Shown one piece after another: positions 24,587 through 34,136 of a stretch of 64,000 nt of DNA. The notes below the pieces were generated by a model that saw nothing but the letters and a program-made list of their open reading frames with translations, was not told the origin of the DNA and searched no databases. How positions within the stretch are numbered: the stretch's first letter is position 1; every line of letters begins with the position of its first letter. This stretch comes from Candidatus Saccharimonadota bacterium (lineage in GTDB: Bacteria > Patescibacteriota > Saccharimonadia > Saccharimonadales > Saccharimonadaceae). The position numbers and the translations under genes are program-made. The stretch is taken from NCBI GenBank assembly GCA_027492735.1, contig JAPUEE010000011.1:1-64000 (forward strand), given 5' to 3'.

Positions 24587-26107
24587 ATGGCAACCTTACA
24601 AGATTTTCGCGATGAGCGACTAAAGAAACTAGAGAAACTACGTGAGATAGGTCTGGATCCTTATCCAGCAAAAGCAGCACGAACGGTTTCTGCTCATGAT
24701 GTGACAAAGAAGTTCGACGAATTGAACGGTACTGAACAAACAGTAGCTGGTCGGATTGCAAGCATTCGCAAATTCGGTAAGATTGCGTTTATCGTAGTAC
24801 GCGACCAGAGCGGCGATTTGCAGTTATTCCTTCGTTTGGGCGAGGTAGAATCAACAACAGCAGAATTATCATTGATCGGTATAGAGGATCTCAATTTGCT
24901 CGATACGGGTGATTTTGTTGAGGCAACTGGCGAAGTTATCAAAACCCAAACGGGCGAGATTAGCCTAGGGGTTAAAAGATTACGATTGCTGACCAAGGCG
25001 CTACGGCCGATGCCGAGCCGTCAGGATGGCTTTACGAACAAAGAAGAACGTTTCCGCAGGCGCTATGTTGATATGAACGTCAATCCAGAAGTTCGCGAAC
25101 GTTTTGAGCGCCGCAGTAAATTCTGGCGAGCCACCAGGCAATTTCTCGAAAACGAAGATTTTATAGAGGTGAACAATACAGTGCTCGAAGCTACGGCTGG
25201 TGGTGCTGACGCGAATCCATTTGTGACACATATGGATGCGCTCGATCAAGATTTCTATTTGCGTATTAGTCACGAGTTACCACTAAAGCGATTGTTAGTC
25301 GCGGGATTTGAAAAAGTTTTTGACATTGGCGCGCGTTTCCGTAATGAAAATTACAGCGACGAACATCTGCCCGAGCACAACGCAATGGAATGGTACTGGG
25401 CTTATGCGGACTGGCAAGATGGTATGGAATTGACCGAGCGGATGATTCGCTTTGTCTGTGATCAGACCTGGGGTACGCGCACATTCACACTGGCTGATGG
25501 TCAAGAAGTTGACTTTGGCGAAGACAACGAACATTTTCCAAAGATTAATTTTGTCGAAGTGCTCGCGAATGAATTCAATATCGATGTGTTCGAATCTTCG
25601 ATGCAAGATATCCAGGCTGCACTGCGACAGAACGGACTAGAAGTAGAAAAAATCGATAATCGCATTCGTAGCCTCGATAAACTATGGAAAAAATATCGAA
25701 AAATGATCGCTGGACCAGTCTTTTTGGTGGGAATCCCGGTATTTATGCAGCCCCTCGCCAAAAAACAAGCCGGTGATCCGCGTATGAGCGAGCAATTTAA
25801 CCTCGTATTTGGCGGCAGTGAGATGTGCAAGGCTTTCTCTGAGCTGAACGATCCACTCGATCAACTAGAACGTTTTCGTGAACAACAGGCTATGCGCGAC
25901 GGGGGTGATAACGAGGCACAAATGCTCGATATCGATTTTGTTGAGGCGCTCGAATACGGTATGCCACCAGCGTGTGGTCTGGGCTATAGTGAACGAGTAT
26001 TTTGGAGCCTCGAAGGTATAACTGCGCGTGAAGGCGTGCCATTCCCACAACTCCGCCGTGAAATTGATCAAACAACGCGCGACATTTATCCAGACCTCAC
26101 TATTTAA
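24587..26107 (+). CDS. lysS: lysyl-tRNA synthetase, class II
   Basis: 506 residues. N-terminal OB-fold anticodon domain (VAGRIASIRKFGKIAFIVVRD), motif 1 region RRRYVDMNVNPEVRERF, motif 2 FDIGARFRNENYSDEHLPEHN, and motif 3 GLGYSERVFWSLEGITARE. The family motif LKRLLVAGFEKVFDIG is present. TATAAT ends about 8 nt before the ATG. Motif 3 normally has G-x-G-x-D-R; here it reads GLGYSER, a deviation at the Asp-Arg pair. Confidence 0.9.
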   Translation: MATLQDFRDERLKKLEKLREIGLDPYPAKAARTVSAHDVTKKFDELNGTEQTVAGRIASIRKFGKIAFIVVRDQSGDLQLFLRLGEVESTTAELSLIGIEDLNLLDTGDFVEATGEVIKTQTGEISLGVKRLRLLTKALRPMPSRQDGFTNKEERFRRRYVDMNVNPEVRERFERRSKFWRATRQFLENEDFIEVNNTVLEATAGGADANPFVTHMDALDQDFYLRISHELPLKRLLVAGFEKVFDIGARFRNENYSDEHLPEHNAMEWYWAYADWQDGMELTERMIRFVCDQTWGTRTFTLADGQEVDFGEDNEHFPKINFVEVLANEFNIDVFESSMQDIQAALRQNGLEVEKIDNRIRSLDKLWKKYRKMIAGPVFLVGIPVFMQPLAKKQAGDPRMSEQFNLVFGGSEMCKAFSELNDPLDQLERFREQQAMRDGGDNEAQMLDIDFVEALEYGMPPACGLGYSERVFWSLEGITAREGVPFPQLRREIDQTTRDIYPDLTI

Positions 26108-26127
26108 AAAAGGAGAAAAAACCTCTC

Positions 26128-26385
26128 ATGAATCCACTTCCAACTGACCAAGAAGATACGTACGCAGTGTCGGTAGGGGCACTGTCGGCTTCGTCTCGTG
26201 CCTCGAAATTTACTCGAACAACGCTATATCTCATCATTGCCTTTGTTATCGTCGTAGTGGGATCGGCAGCTCTGGTAGTTCCAAAGATCATTTCTAACAA
26301 CAGCCAAGCCGAAGAAGTAGATACGTTACAAGCTCAGATCGATGAACAATCACGAAAGTTACATAACTCTTCGCCCGATCAGTAA
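26128..26385 (+). CDS. small single-pass membrane protein
   Basis: 85 residues with a central hydrophobic helix (LYLIIAFVIVVVGSAALVVP) and a short coiled-coil-like tail (EEVDTLQAQIDEQSRKL). Located 20 bp after lysS with an AAAAAGGAG ribosome site, so probably cotranscribed with it. No family recognised. Confidence 0.65.
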   Translation: MNPLPTDQEDTYAVSVGALSASSRASKFTRTTLYLIIAFVIVVVGSAALVVPKIISNNSQAEEVDTLQAQIDEQSRKLHNSSPDQ

Positions 26386-26451
26386 GCTTTTTGTGGTACA
26401 ATTGTTGGGAGTGGGACAAGGGATCTATTATCCGAAACTAGACCAGAATAT

Positions 26452-27732
26452 ATGCAATACGAAGTTAGTGAATTCATCTTAAAAGACAATGGGCGCGGTT
26501 TGATTGTAAACGTGCCCTCGGCGCCAGTAATGAGCGCCCAGTTTCATTTCCGGGCAGGTAGTCGATTTGTGCGCGACTTTGACAAAAAATGGGAGACAGC
26601 ACATATCATGGAGCATATGGCGTTCGGTGCCAATAACGGATTTGCTACCGGTTCTGATTATGATGCAGTATTTACTGAAAATGGGGCATACCACAATGCG
26701 TGGACGAGCGATGTTAGTATGTGTTATGTGGCGGAATGTGCTTCGTTTGAGTGGGAGAGGATCCTCGGTCTCCAAAAGTCAGCTATTTGTGATCCGAAAT
26801 TCACCGAGGAAGAGTTTGATGCTGAGTATGGCAATGTCAAAGGCGAACTGACAGGCTATCTATCTAATGCTAATCGGGTATTATGGCCAAAAATATCTCA
26901 GAATCTCGGAGATAATACATTAGGATACCAAGAGCGTCTCGAGATCATGCCAAATATTACGGTGCGAGACATACGAAATCACTATCGTGATACCCACACC
27001 AGCGGCAATTTGCGTTTCGTAGTGGCAGGCGATTTTACTGGCAAATTGACTCGATTGCGCGAACTTTTAAATAGTTTTGAACTAAAGATAGGCGATCGAC
27101 CGCCACTACCAGTTGATGAGATGCATTCATTTGCACCATTTGCGATTCGCCGCAAAGATGTTCCCGACATCACCTTTGGCTGGACGATGAACTTGCCGCG
27201 TCGATTGTCTGATGACGAAGATACTGCCATGAGTGTACTTGACCATATTTTAAACGGCACACTTCATTCTAGAATCCAAGGTGAAGCTCGGCAAAAAGGG
27301 CTCGTTTATGGTATTTGGTCTGAAACGAGTGCGAGCGAGCACAACTCGACATGGGATTTCGGTGCCTCAGTAGAGGCAGACAAGCTCGATCGACTATTTG
27401 ATTTGATAGTACGCGAAATAAAACGAATCCAAGAGGGCGATATTACCGAGGCGGAGATCGAGAGCGCCAAACAATATGCGCTCGGTCGTCATCAAATGGG
27501 TATTCAGACGGTAGGACAGCTCAATAACTGGCTGGCTAATCGCTATTTCTTTGATGGTCGTATCGAGGATTTCGCTGCTCAGCCTGATCGTATCCGGGCT
27601 GTTACCAAAGAGCGTATTATTGCCACGGCGCAAGAATTCTTTTCAGTAAATTGTTGGGGTCTGGGTATCTATGGTAACACTGAGAAAGCAGTTGCCGAAC
27701 GCCTAAATGACAAACTGAGCAAATTATTTTGA
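26452..27732 (+). CDS. M16-family zinc metallopeptidase
   Basis: 426 residues. The inverted zinc motif H-x-x-E-H appears as HIMEHMAFG near residue 52, and the distal Glu ligand region as EEEFDAEYGNVKGEL. The second half contains the RIQGEARQKGLVYGIWS substrate-binding R/Y segment of M16 (insulinase/PqqF/mitochondrial processing peptidase-like) proteins. Single-domain M16 enzymes usually pair with a second copy; none is seen here. Ends in TGA. No signal peptide. Confidence 0.92.
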   Translation: MQYEVSEFILKDNGRGLIVNVPSAPVMSAQFHFRAGSRFVRDFDKKWETAHIMEHMAFGANNGFATGSDYDAVFTENGAYHNAWTSDVSMCYVAECASFEWERILGLQKSAICDPKFTEEEFDAEYGNVKGELTGYLSNANRVLWPKISQNLGDNTLGYQERLEIMPNITVRDIRNHYRDTHTSGNLRFVVAGDFTGKLTRLRELLNSFELKIGDRPPLPVDEMHSFAPFAIRRKDVPDITFGWTMNLPRRLSDDEDTAMSVLDHILNGTLHSRIQGEARQKGLVYGIWSETSASEHNSTWDFGASVEADKLDRLFDLIVREIKRIQEGDITEAEIESAKQYALGRHQMGIQTVGQLNNWLANRYFFDGRIEDFAAQPDRIRAVTKERIIATAQEFFSVNCWGLGIYGNTEKAVAERLNDKLSKLF

Positions 27733-27746
27733 ACGGGAGGGATAGT

Positions 27747-29072
27747 ATGAGAATTGCAATAGCTGGGTTTGGCGCAGAAGGGCAATCAAGCTACCGCTAC
27801 TTTACCGCTAGAGGCGATGATGTAACGATTGTGACTACCAAGATCAGCGATCAGTATCCGATTCCTGCAGATGCCAAAGCTATAGTGAGTGACGATGCAT
27901 TTGATCGACTAGCTAATTTTGATCTCGTTCTCCGCACGCCGCCTATGCCGCCTCAGTCTATCCGTACTCGCGGTAAAATATGGTCCCAGACCAATGAGTT
28001 TTTTGCTACGTGTCCTGCGCCGATTATTGGAGTAACGGGATCAAAGGGCAAGGGAACAACGAGCAGTTTTATTGCCGAGATTATGAAGGCGCATATCACG
28101 CACGACTCGGAGAATAACGGGCGACGGGTTCACCTTGTCGGCAATATTGGCGTTCCAGCTCTCGATATACTCGATAGTGTTCGGACTGAGGATATTGTAG
28201 TATTCGAACTCTCGTCATTTCAATTATGGGATCTCGAACGTTCACCAGCAGTGGCGGTGATGACACTTCTCGAGCCGGATCATCTCGATGTGCATACTGA
28301 TATGGCTGAATATGTAACAGCAAAGAGTCAGATTTTTGCCCATCAAATTCCTCGTGATTTTGCTGTCTATAATGAGCAGGACGATAGGGTGCGGCAATTG
28401 GTTGAAAATGCCCTACGGACTACTCATGCGACAGGCCTACCATTTTTGAACAAAAAATTTGTTCACATTGAAGAGAGAGTATTTTACTATGCTGATCAGG
28501 AGATTGGCTCGACTGAGATAGTCACATTACCTGGGGAGCATAATTTGCGCAATGCAGCAGCCGCAATTGCGGCAACGTGGCATATGACGAATGGTGATGT
28601 CGAGGCGATTCGGCGAGGCCTCGGTAGTTTTACTGGATTGCCGCACCGACTCAAATTGGTAGAAACGATAAACGATATAAAATTTTATGATGATAGTATT
28701 GCAACTACACCAGGCTCGGCCATCGCGGCTATACGATCGTTCGATGCGCCAACCATATTGATACTGGGTGGTCACGACAAAGGTGCTGACTATACTGAGT
28801 TAGGGCAGGCTATCAATAAATCAACAGTAAAAATGATCTATACTATTGGTGCTAATCGCGATAAGATTGAAACTCAAGTCAGAGCAGTTTCGGATATACC
28901 TATCAAAAAATTAAACACGAGTGCCATGACTGAGATTGTGCATGAAGTCTATCAGGCAGCCACGCCGGGCGATATAGTCATTTTATCTCCAGCTGCCGCT
29001 AGCTTCGATATGTTTACCAGTTACAAGGATCGTGGAGACCAGTTTATCGCAGCGGTGAAAGGGTTGTGCTAA
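27747..29072 (+). CDS. murD: UDP-MurNAc-L-alanine--D-glutamate ligase
   Basis: 441 residues. The N-terminal Rossmann segment GFGAEGQSSYRYF is followed by ATP loop GVTGSKGKGTTSSFIAEIM, VFELSSFQLWD, LEPDHLDVH, and C-terminal ILILGGHDKGADY, which together mark MurD rather than other Mur ligases. It adds D-Glu to the peptidoglycan precursor. GGGAGG lies before the ATG chosen, and the upstream TTG in frame was not used. It is separate from the mraY-ftsW cluster at the right end. Confidence 0.93.
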   Translation: MRIAIAGFGAEGQSSYRYFTARGDDVTIVTTKISDQYPIPADAKAIVSDDAFDRLANFDLVLRTPPMPPQSIRTRGKIWSQTNEFFATCPAPIIGVTGSKGKGTTSSFIAEIMKAHITHDSENNGRRVHLVGNIGVPALDILDSVRTEDIVVFELSSFQLWDLERSPAVAVMTLLEPDHLDVHTDMAEYVTAKSQIFAHQIPRDFAVYNEQDDRVRQLVENALRTTHATGLPFLNKKFVHIEERVFYYADQEIGSTEIVTLPGEHNLRNAAAAIAATWHMTNGDVEAIRRGLGSFTGLPHRLKLVETINDIKFYDDSIATTPGSAIAAIRSFDAPTILILGGHDKGADYTELGQAINKSTVKMIYTIGANRDKIETQVRAVSDIPIKKLNTSAMTEIVHEVYQAATPGDIVILSPAAASFDMFTSYKDRGDQFIAAVKGLC

Positions 29073-29086
29073 AATAGGCAGGTATT

Positions 29087-29815
29087 ATGGAACAAATTTG
29101 GCTGAATGAACTGTCGCGTAACAAATCTTTGACTCTAGAGGATATTGAGCGCTCGTCGCGCTATGCCAAAGACCTCACTGCAGGCCTCGAAACGATAAAA
29201 ACCTACCCGCAAGGTGTTACGGTATTTGGGTCGGCACGATTACCTGAGGATAACCCGTACTATATCAAAGCCCGCGAACTAGGGCAGAAATTAGCTGTTG
29301 CAGGTCATCCAGTTATTACTGGGGGCGGCAATGGCATTATGGAAGCTGCTAATCGCGGAGCTTTTGAAAAGGGTGGTCGCTCAATTGGCCTCAATATTCA
29401 GCTACCTATGGAACAAACATTAAATCAATATACGACTGATCATCTCGAATTTCATTACTTCTTTGCTCGCAAAGTTATGCTGGCGGCATCGAGCAAGGTC
29501 TATGTTTATTTTCCAGGCGGTTTCGGCACAATCGATGAATTTAGTGAAATCATTACTCTCATACAGACGAAAAAGATTGATCATGTACCAATTTTCCTAT
29601 TTGGTAGCGATTTTTGGAAACCGCTCGATGCGTTCTTTTACTGGAAGATGGAAAAAGAAGCCGGAACTATTGGTCCGAATGACCGTAGTCTCTATACCAT
29701 AACCGATGATGTTGATGCGATTGTTGAAATGGCTGGCAAAGTGTCTCCACGACAACCGAGCGAGTTAATCTCCCAAGTTTTAGACGAAACAACTAATAGT
29801 CAATCGGCTAGCTAG
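29087..29815 (+). CDS. LOG-family nucleotide phosphoribohydrolase
   Basis: 242 residues. GGGNGIMEAANRGA and the catalytic PGGFGTIDEFSE (P-G-G-x-G-T-x-x-E) define the LOG/TIGR00730 family, formerly annotated as lysine decarboxylases. Members hydrolyse nucleoside 5'-monophosphates (cytokinin-type or general) to base and ribose-5-phosphate. The N-terminal 40 residues are helical and include VFGSARLPEDNPYY. Fifteen bp after murD and 9 bp before prfB, so likely in one transcript. Confidence 0.9.
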   Translation: MEQIWLNELSRNKSLTLEDIERSSRYAKDLTAGLETIKTYPQGVTVFGSARLPEDNPYYIKARELGQKLAVAGHPVITGGGNGIMEAANRGAFEKGGRSIGLNIQLPMEQTLNQYTTDHLEFHYFFARKVMLAASSKVYVYFPGGFGTIDEFSEIITLIQTKKIDHVPIFLFGSDFWKPLDAFFYWKMEKEAGTIGPNDRSLYTITDDVDAIVEMAGKVSPRQPSELISQVLDETTNSQSAS

Positions 29816-29824
29816 GGTTTATTG

Positions 29825-30910
29825 ATGAAATCTGATCTAGAGACTAGACTACAACGTGTTTCAGAGGAGGTTTCGGCGGCTCTCGAGAAGTTAAACATAC
29901 CGGCCAAAGTCAGCGAGATCACTGCACTGGAAGACAATCTAGCTCAACCTGAGACATGGCATAATCCCGAAGCAGCTCAAGCTAGCGCAAAGAGATTATC
30001 GGATCTTAAAAACCAGGTTGATCCGTGGCAAATCTTGGCGACTCAGGCACAGGATTTTACAGAATTAGTCGCACTCGCTGATGATGAAATGATGACAGAA
30101 TTATCTGGTCAAGTCGATGCACTAGAGGAGCATCTAGCTTCGCTCCAGGAGCAACTATTGTTTGATGGCCAGTATGACTCTGGTGACGCAATTGTGCGTC
30201 TCAGCGCTGGTGCTGGTGGCGATGACGCCCAGGATTTTACAGCGATGCTTGAACGTATGTATTTGCGTTGGGCGGAAAAGAATGGCTATAAAACAACCAT
30301 TCTGGAACGATCGGCCGGCGAGGTTGCAGGGGTGAAAACATCAGTGATTGAAATTTCCGGTCCATTTGTCTATGGCAAACTCATGAGTGAAAATGGTGTT
30401 CATCGCCTCGTACGCCTCAGTCCATTTAATGCTGAGTCGCGAGAAACATCATTTGCGCTCGTCGAAGTACTGCCAAAAATCGACACGCCAGATGCGGTGA
30501 AAATTGATGACAAGGATCTCAAAATTGATGTCTATCGAGCGGGTGGTCACGGTGGCCAGAGTGTTAACACGACTGATTCAGCGGTGCGTATCACCCATGT
30601 GCCGACCGGAATTGTTGTGGCGATCCAAAACGAACGTTCCCAGCTCCAGAACAAAGAAAAAGCCATGGAAATTTTACGTGGGAAATTAGCTGCATTGCAG
30701 GTTGAACAACACGTTGAAAATTTGAGTGAGCTCAGGGCAGGTGAGAGCGCTAGTTGGGGCGCGCAGATCAGGAATTATGTTTTGCATCCGTACAAATTAG
30801 TCAAAGATACTCGTACCAAATACGAGGAAAAAGATACCGACGCAGTACTCGACGGTAAAATCGATGGCTTTATCCGAGCCTATTTAGAGAATCGCTCTAT
30901 CGTAGGCTAA
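29825..30910 (+). CDS. prfB: peptide chain release factor 2
   Basis: 361 residues. The codon-recognition segment is HRLVRLSPFNAESRETSF, with the RF2-specific SPF for UGA/UAA, and the GGQ loop is [19 protein letters not shown]. It starts at ATG 29825 in a single open frame, so the programmed +1 frameshift found in many prfB genes is absent. Presence of RF2 shows that UGA is a stop codon in this organism. Confidence 0.96.
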   Translation: MKSDLETRLQRVSEEVSAALEKLNIPAKVSEITALEDNLAQPETWHNPEAAQASAKRLSDLKNQVDPWQILATQAQDFTELVALADDEMMTELSGQVDALEEHLASLQEQLLFDGQYDSGDAIVRLSAGAGGDDAQDFTAMLERMYLRWAEKNGYKTTILERSAGEVAGVKTSVIEISGPFVYGKLMSENGVHRLVRLSPFNAESRETSFALVEVLPKIDTPDAVKIDDKDLKIDVYRAGGHGGQSVNTTDSAVRITHVPTGIVVAIQNERSQLQNKEKAMEILRGKLAALQVEQHVENLSELRAGESASWGAQIRNYVLHPYKLVKDTRTKYEEKDTDAVLDGKIDGFIRAYLENRSIVG

Positions 30911-30925
30911 GTGATATTTTAGTAC

Positions 30926-30954
30926 TTGCATTCTAAAAATTAGTACGATATAAT
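30926..30954 (+). promoter_or_regulatory. promoter of the sortase-like gene
   Basis: TTGCAT (30926-30931) and TATAAT (30949-30954) with a 17-bp spacer. It gives a leader of about 50 nt before the gene at 31011. Confidence 0.65.
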
Positions 30955-31010
30955 CATAAGCATAGCCATAAAACAAACAGGCTAAAACAGGAACAAACAG
31001 GGGACAAACA

Positions 31011-32270
31011 ATGGCAGATCAAAATTTTTTTAGTGGGACATCTCGTCGTGATCATTCGATGAGGATTGAACCTAGAGGTAGGGTGATTGTTCCAGAACAT
31101 CACGTGAGGAATATTCATGCTGTATTTGGATCAGCGACGGTAGCTACTCAGGCTCCGGTAGCCGACCATCCGAAAACTCACGTAGCAGAGCCGGTCATAC
31201 ATAAAAAACCAGAGAAGTTAGAGAAGCCAGCTGTTCATCGTGCAACTCCCGCGCGACCGGTATCTGCAGCTATTGATGGTGTTGTTCCACAAATCGCAAC
31301 AAAACCTGTTATCAAACCCGTGAGCCAGGTAGCAGCAGTACAACCAAAAGTATCAAAAATAGATCACGCAGCGAACCACAAAGCGACTCATGCGACGACC
31401 GCCAATCATCATAAAACGTACAGCAACGGCAGCCTCGCGAGCAAGGTTCTGGCTTCGGCTGCGGAAACAATGCCGACAACCGCCGAATCGAGAGGTGCTT
31501 CAACAATTATTGATACTGGTGGCGCAGGAGCTTTGGCTAATGAGTCAGCCGAGCAAACATGGCTACGCCATCTGAATTCAAAAGTAACGTTCGAGGTAAA
31601 GATTGATCATCGAAAGATCGGTAAATTCCTAAAATACTTCATCATAACGTCACTCATAGCAGTGAGTGGTTATTTGGCATGGGATACCTGGTTTACTAAC
31701 AAACCGATCAACTACATTTTTTCCCAAGCCGTCGGTGCGGTATCTATAGATGACACTAATCCGTTTAGTGTTGATCCTACGACTGTTAGCAATCAAGCTT
31801 GGGCAGCTCATACTGCACCAGCTGATCAACCACGCTATCTCTATCTGCCTTCGATCGGCATCCAGTCTAGAGTCAATAGCGTCGGGATCAATAGTAGCGG
31901 TAATATTGATTCGCCAAAAAATGCCAATGACGCTGCTTGGTACGATGGTAGTGCCAAACCAGGTCAGGACGGACAGGTCTTTGTCAATGGCCACAAATCA
32001 TATTCGTCTTCGTACACATCTGCTTTTGATAAACTAGATCAAATCAAGGTCGGTGACACCATCGTACTAGAGAATGGCAACGGTGATAGGTTTACCTATA
32101 AAGTAGTCAGCAACCAAACAGTACCTACCGACGACGTTGATATGAATAAAGCACTGAATGTGCCGGAAAATGCAAAACAGGGCGTAACATTAATGACGTA
32201 TGCTGGAAAGTACAATTATCGAGACCAGAGTACTGAACAGCGTGTTGTTGTGTATGCTGTACGACAGTAA
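31011..32270 (+). CDS. sortase-fold membrane protein with Cys replaced by Tyr
   Basis: 419 residues. Residues 1-205 are a Lys/Pro/Ala-rich, disordered-looking cytoplasmic region, a transmembrane helix lies at about 210-227 (FLKYFIITSLIAVSGYLAW), and the sortase domain follows (YLYLPSIGIQSRV, WYDGSAKPGQDGQVFVNGHKS, FDKLDQIKVGDTIVLENG). His328 and Arg411 occupy the catalytic positions, but the usual T-L-x-T-C reads TLMTYAG, with Tyr397 (TAT) instead of the nucleophile Cys. It probably cannot transpeptidate by the known mechanism, unless this is a sequencing error (TGT to TAT). Confidence 0.85.
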   Translation: MADQNFFSGTSRRDHSMRIEPRGRVIVPEHHVRNIHAVFGSATVATQAPVADHPKTHVAEPVIHKKPEKLEKPAVHRATPARPVSAAIDGVVPQIATKPVIKPVSQVAAVQPKVSKIDHAANHKATHATTANHHKTYSNGSLASKVLASAAETMPTTAESRGASTIIDTGGAGALANESAEQTWLRHLNSKVTFEVKIDHRKIGKFLKYFIITSLIAVSGYLAWDTWFTNKPINYIFSQAVGAVSIDDTNPFSVDPTTVSNQAWAAHTAPADQPRYLYLPSIGIQSRVNSVGINSSGNIDSPKNANDAAWYDGSAKPGQDGQVFVNGHKSYSSSYTSAFDKLDQIKVGDTIVLENGNGDRFTYKVVSNQTVPTDDVDMNKALNVPENAKQGVTLMTYAGKYNYRDQSTEQRVVVYAVRQ

Positions 32271-32333
32271 TTCTATGATAGCAGTATGAGAGTCTGTCGG
32301 GACAATAAAGGTTATGATATAATAGAAACATAG

Positions 32334-33017
32334 ATGATATTACTAGATAGGGTAACCAAAACATATCATCGCGGTATCAGGCCGGCACTCGATAAAGTGT
32401 CGTTACATGTGGCGCCGCGTGAGTTTGCGATTATTGTCGGTGCTTCGGGCGCTGGTAAATCAACATTGCTAAAACTATTAACCCGCGAGGAAAAACCAGA
32501 TTCTGGCAAGATCGTTGTTGGCGGCATTGATTACGATACGTTAGACGATCGTGACGTTCCGCTGCTCCGCCGACGTATCGGCGTAGTGTTTCAGGACTTT
32601 AAATTATTACCTAATCGTACGGTGTTTGAAAACGTAGCACTCAGTCTCGAAATCTCTGGCCATACTAATAACGAAATTAAAACCAACGTGCCAAAGATCC
32701 TAGAGCTTGTTGGTTTGTATGGCAAACAAAAGAACTTTCCTAGAGAATTATCGGGTGGTGAGCGCCAACGTGTCGCCATCGCTAGGGCTATGGTGCGTCA
32801 GCCAAAGATTCTCATTGCAGATGAGCCGACAGGTAACCTCGATCCTAAAAACAGCTGGGAAATCGTTCGTTTGCTCGCCAAAATTAATAAATTTGGCACA
32901 ACTGTTCTATTGATTACCCATAGTACGGAAATTGTTAACCGTCTCAATACCCGCGTTATTACGTTAGATGAGGGCAAAGTAGCTAGCGATGTAGCTCATG
33001 GAGGATATCGTCAATGA
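32334..33017 (+). CDS. ftsE: cell-division ABC ATPase FtsE
   Basis: 227 residues. Walker A GASGAGKST, Q-loop VFQDFKLLPNRTVFENVA, signature ELSGGERQRVAIARAM, Walker B ILIADEPTGNLD and the H-loop THS are all intact. FtsE-FtsX transmits ATP hydrolysis across the membrane to activate a septal hydrolase. TATAAT (32317-32322) ends 11 nt before the ATG. It overlaps ftsX by 4 bp. Confidence 0.96.
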   Translation: MILLDRVTKTYHRGIRPALDKVSLHVAPREFAIIVGASGAGKSTLLKLLTREEKPDSGKIVVGGIDYDTLDDRDVPLLRRRIGVVFQDFKLLPNRTVFENVALSLEISGHTNNEIKTNVPKILELVGLYGKQKNFPRELSGGERQRVAIARAMVRQPKILIADEPTGNLDPKNSWEIVRLLAKINKFGTTVLLITHSTEIVNRLNTRVITLDEGKVASDVAHGGYRQ

Positions 33018-34033
33018 GTGAGTCAAAGATGCCTAACAAATCAACTACCACGAAAAGTTCAGCACCAAAGGTTCGACGTTTGCAATCGAGGCGGCAACAT
33101 CGTTTGGTTACTAATGTGCGTGTATTTCGCTATGGTGTCCGTAACTTTACACGTAATTCCTGGCTGACTGTTGCTGCTACGGCAGTCATGACTATTACTT
33201 TGTTAATCATGTTCGTTACTATTGCCGCTAGCCAAATGCTGAATAGTACCGTAGTGAGTTTGCGAGAGAAGATTGATATCTCAATCTACCTCGATCCATC
33301 GGTGAGCGACGATACCCTGCGCAATTTAAAGGGCAAGATGCAACTGGTTGAAAACGTCCGTACTGTTTCTATCAGTAATAGCAAACAGCAATACCAGGAT
33401 TACGTACAGCAATATCCAGACAAGTTAGAAACGCTCGCTACGTTGGCCGAGCAAGGCATAGATCCATCAGAGAAGTTTCCGGCGGTAATGAATGTAAAAG
33501 TCAATGATCTCAGTAACCTAACGCCCATTAAAAAAGTAGTCGGAGAAGACCCGCAGTTTAAACAATGGCTCTATTCAAAACGTGCACCGTCTTATGCCGG
33601 GGAACAGCAGGACACGATTAATCGAATCGCTAGTTGGGCCTCGTTTGCAAAACAACTCGGCTTGATACTGGGTTCGGTCTTTCTCGTTATATCAGTCCTG
33701 GTGATTTTCAATACGATTCGTATGGCAATATTTAGTCGCCGCGATGAGATTAGTATGATGCGAGCAGTTGGCGCTGATCGACACTTTATTCGTGGACCGT
33801 TTCTCATTGAGGCGGAAATGTATGGAATATTAGCAGCCATTGTCGCTACAGTTATCGGGTACTTCTTGTTCATCTGGGTGACGCCTGGTCTAGAAGCCTA
33901 TGGTATTGCGACTGCCGAAATTCGCGACATTTTATCGAACTGGATGATAGCTATTTTTGCCGCCATGATAGCGGTTGGTCTATTGATTGGCTATGTATCG
34001 GCTCGTCTGGCAGTACGACGCTATTTGAAATAG
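33014..34033 (+). CDS. ftsX: cell-division membrane protein FtsX
   Basis: 339 residues: basic cytoplasmic N-terminus, TM1 (SWLTVAATAVMTITLLIMFVTI with flanks), a large extracellular domain (EKIDISIYLDPSVSDDTL, EKFPAVMNVKV) and three C-terminal helices containing the FtsX permease motif (RRDEISMMRAVGADRHFIRGPFLIEA in parts). The external domain contacts the hydrolase encoded next. ATGA overlap with ftsE. Confidence 0.95.
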   Translation: MSESKMPNKSTTTKSSAPKVRRLQSRRQHRLVTNVRVFRYGVRNFTRNSWLTVAATAVMTITLLIMFVTIAASQMLNSTVVSLREKIDISIYLDPSVSDDTLRNLKGKMQLVENVRTVSISNSKQQYQDYVQQYPDKLETLATLAEQGIDPSEKFPAVMNVKVNDLSNLTPIKKVVGEDPQFKQWLYSKRAPSYAGEQQDTINRIASWASFAKQLGLILGSVFLVISVLVIFNTIRMAIFSRRDEISMMRAVGADRHFIRGPFLIEAEMYGILAAIVATVIGYFLFIWVTPGLEAYGIATAEIRDILSNWMIAIFAAMIAVGLLIGYVSARLAVRRYLK

Positions 34034-34061
34034 TTTTCCACAGAAATTACCGTAACCACGT

Positions 34062-34091
34062 TTGACAAACATGAGCACTTTAGTGTACAAT
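34062..34091 (+). promoter_or_regulatory. promoter of the CHAP hydrolase gene
   Basis: TTGACA (34062-34067) and TACAAT (34086-34091), spacer 18 bp, so the hydrolase can be made independently of ftsEX. AGAAGGAGG then precedes the GTG start. Confidence 0.65.
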
Positions 34092-34136
34092 TGATGCTAA
34101 GGCTCCTCGCCACCACTGAAAGAAGGAGGGTTACCA

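Noticed and set aside
26452-27732. Alternative genetic code with UGA read as an amino acid
   Set aside because: Several genes end naturally at TGA, no gene has internal TGA codons, and RF2 with SPF is encoded.
29825-30910. Programmed +1 frameshift in prfB
   Set aside because: The frame is open from the ATG through the GGQ and the end; there is no in-frame UGA with a CUUUGA-type slippery site.
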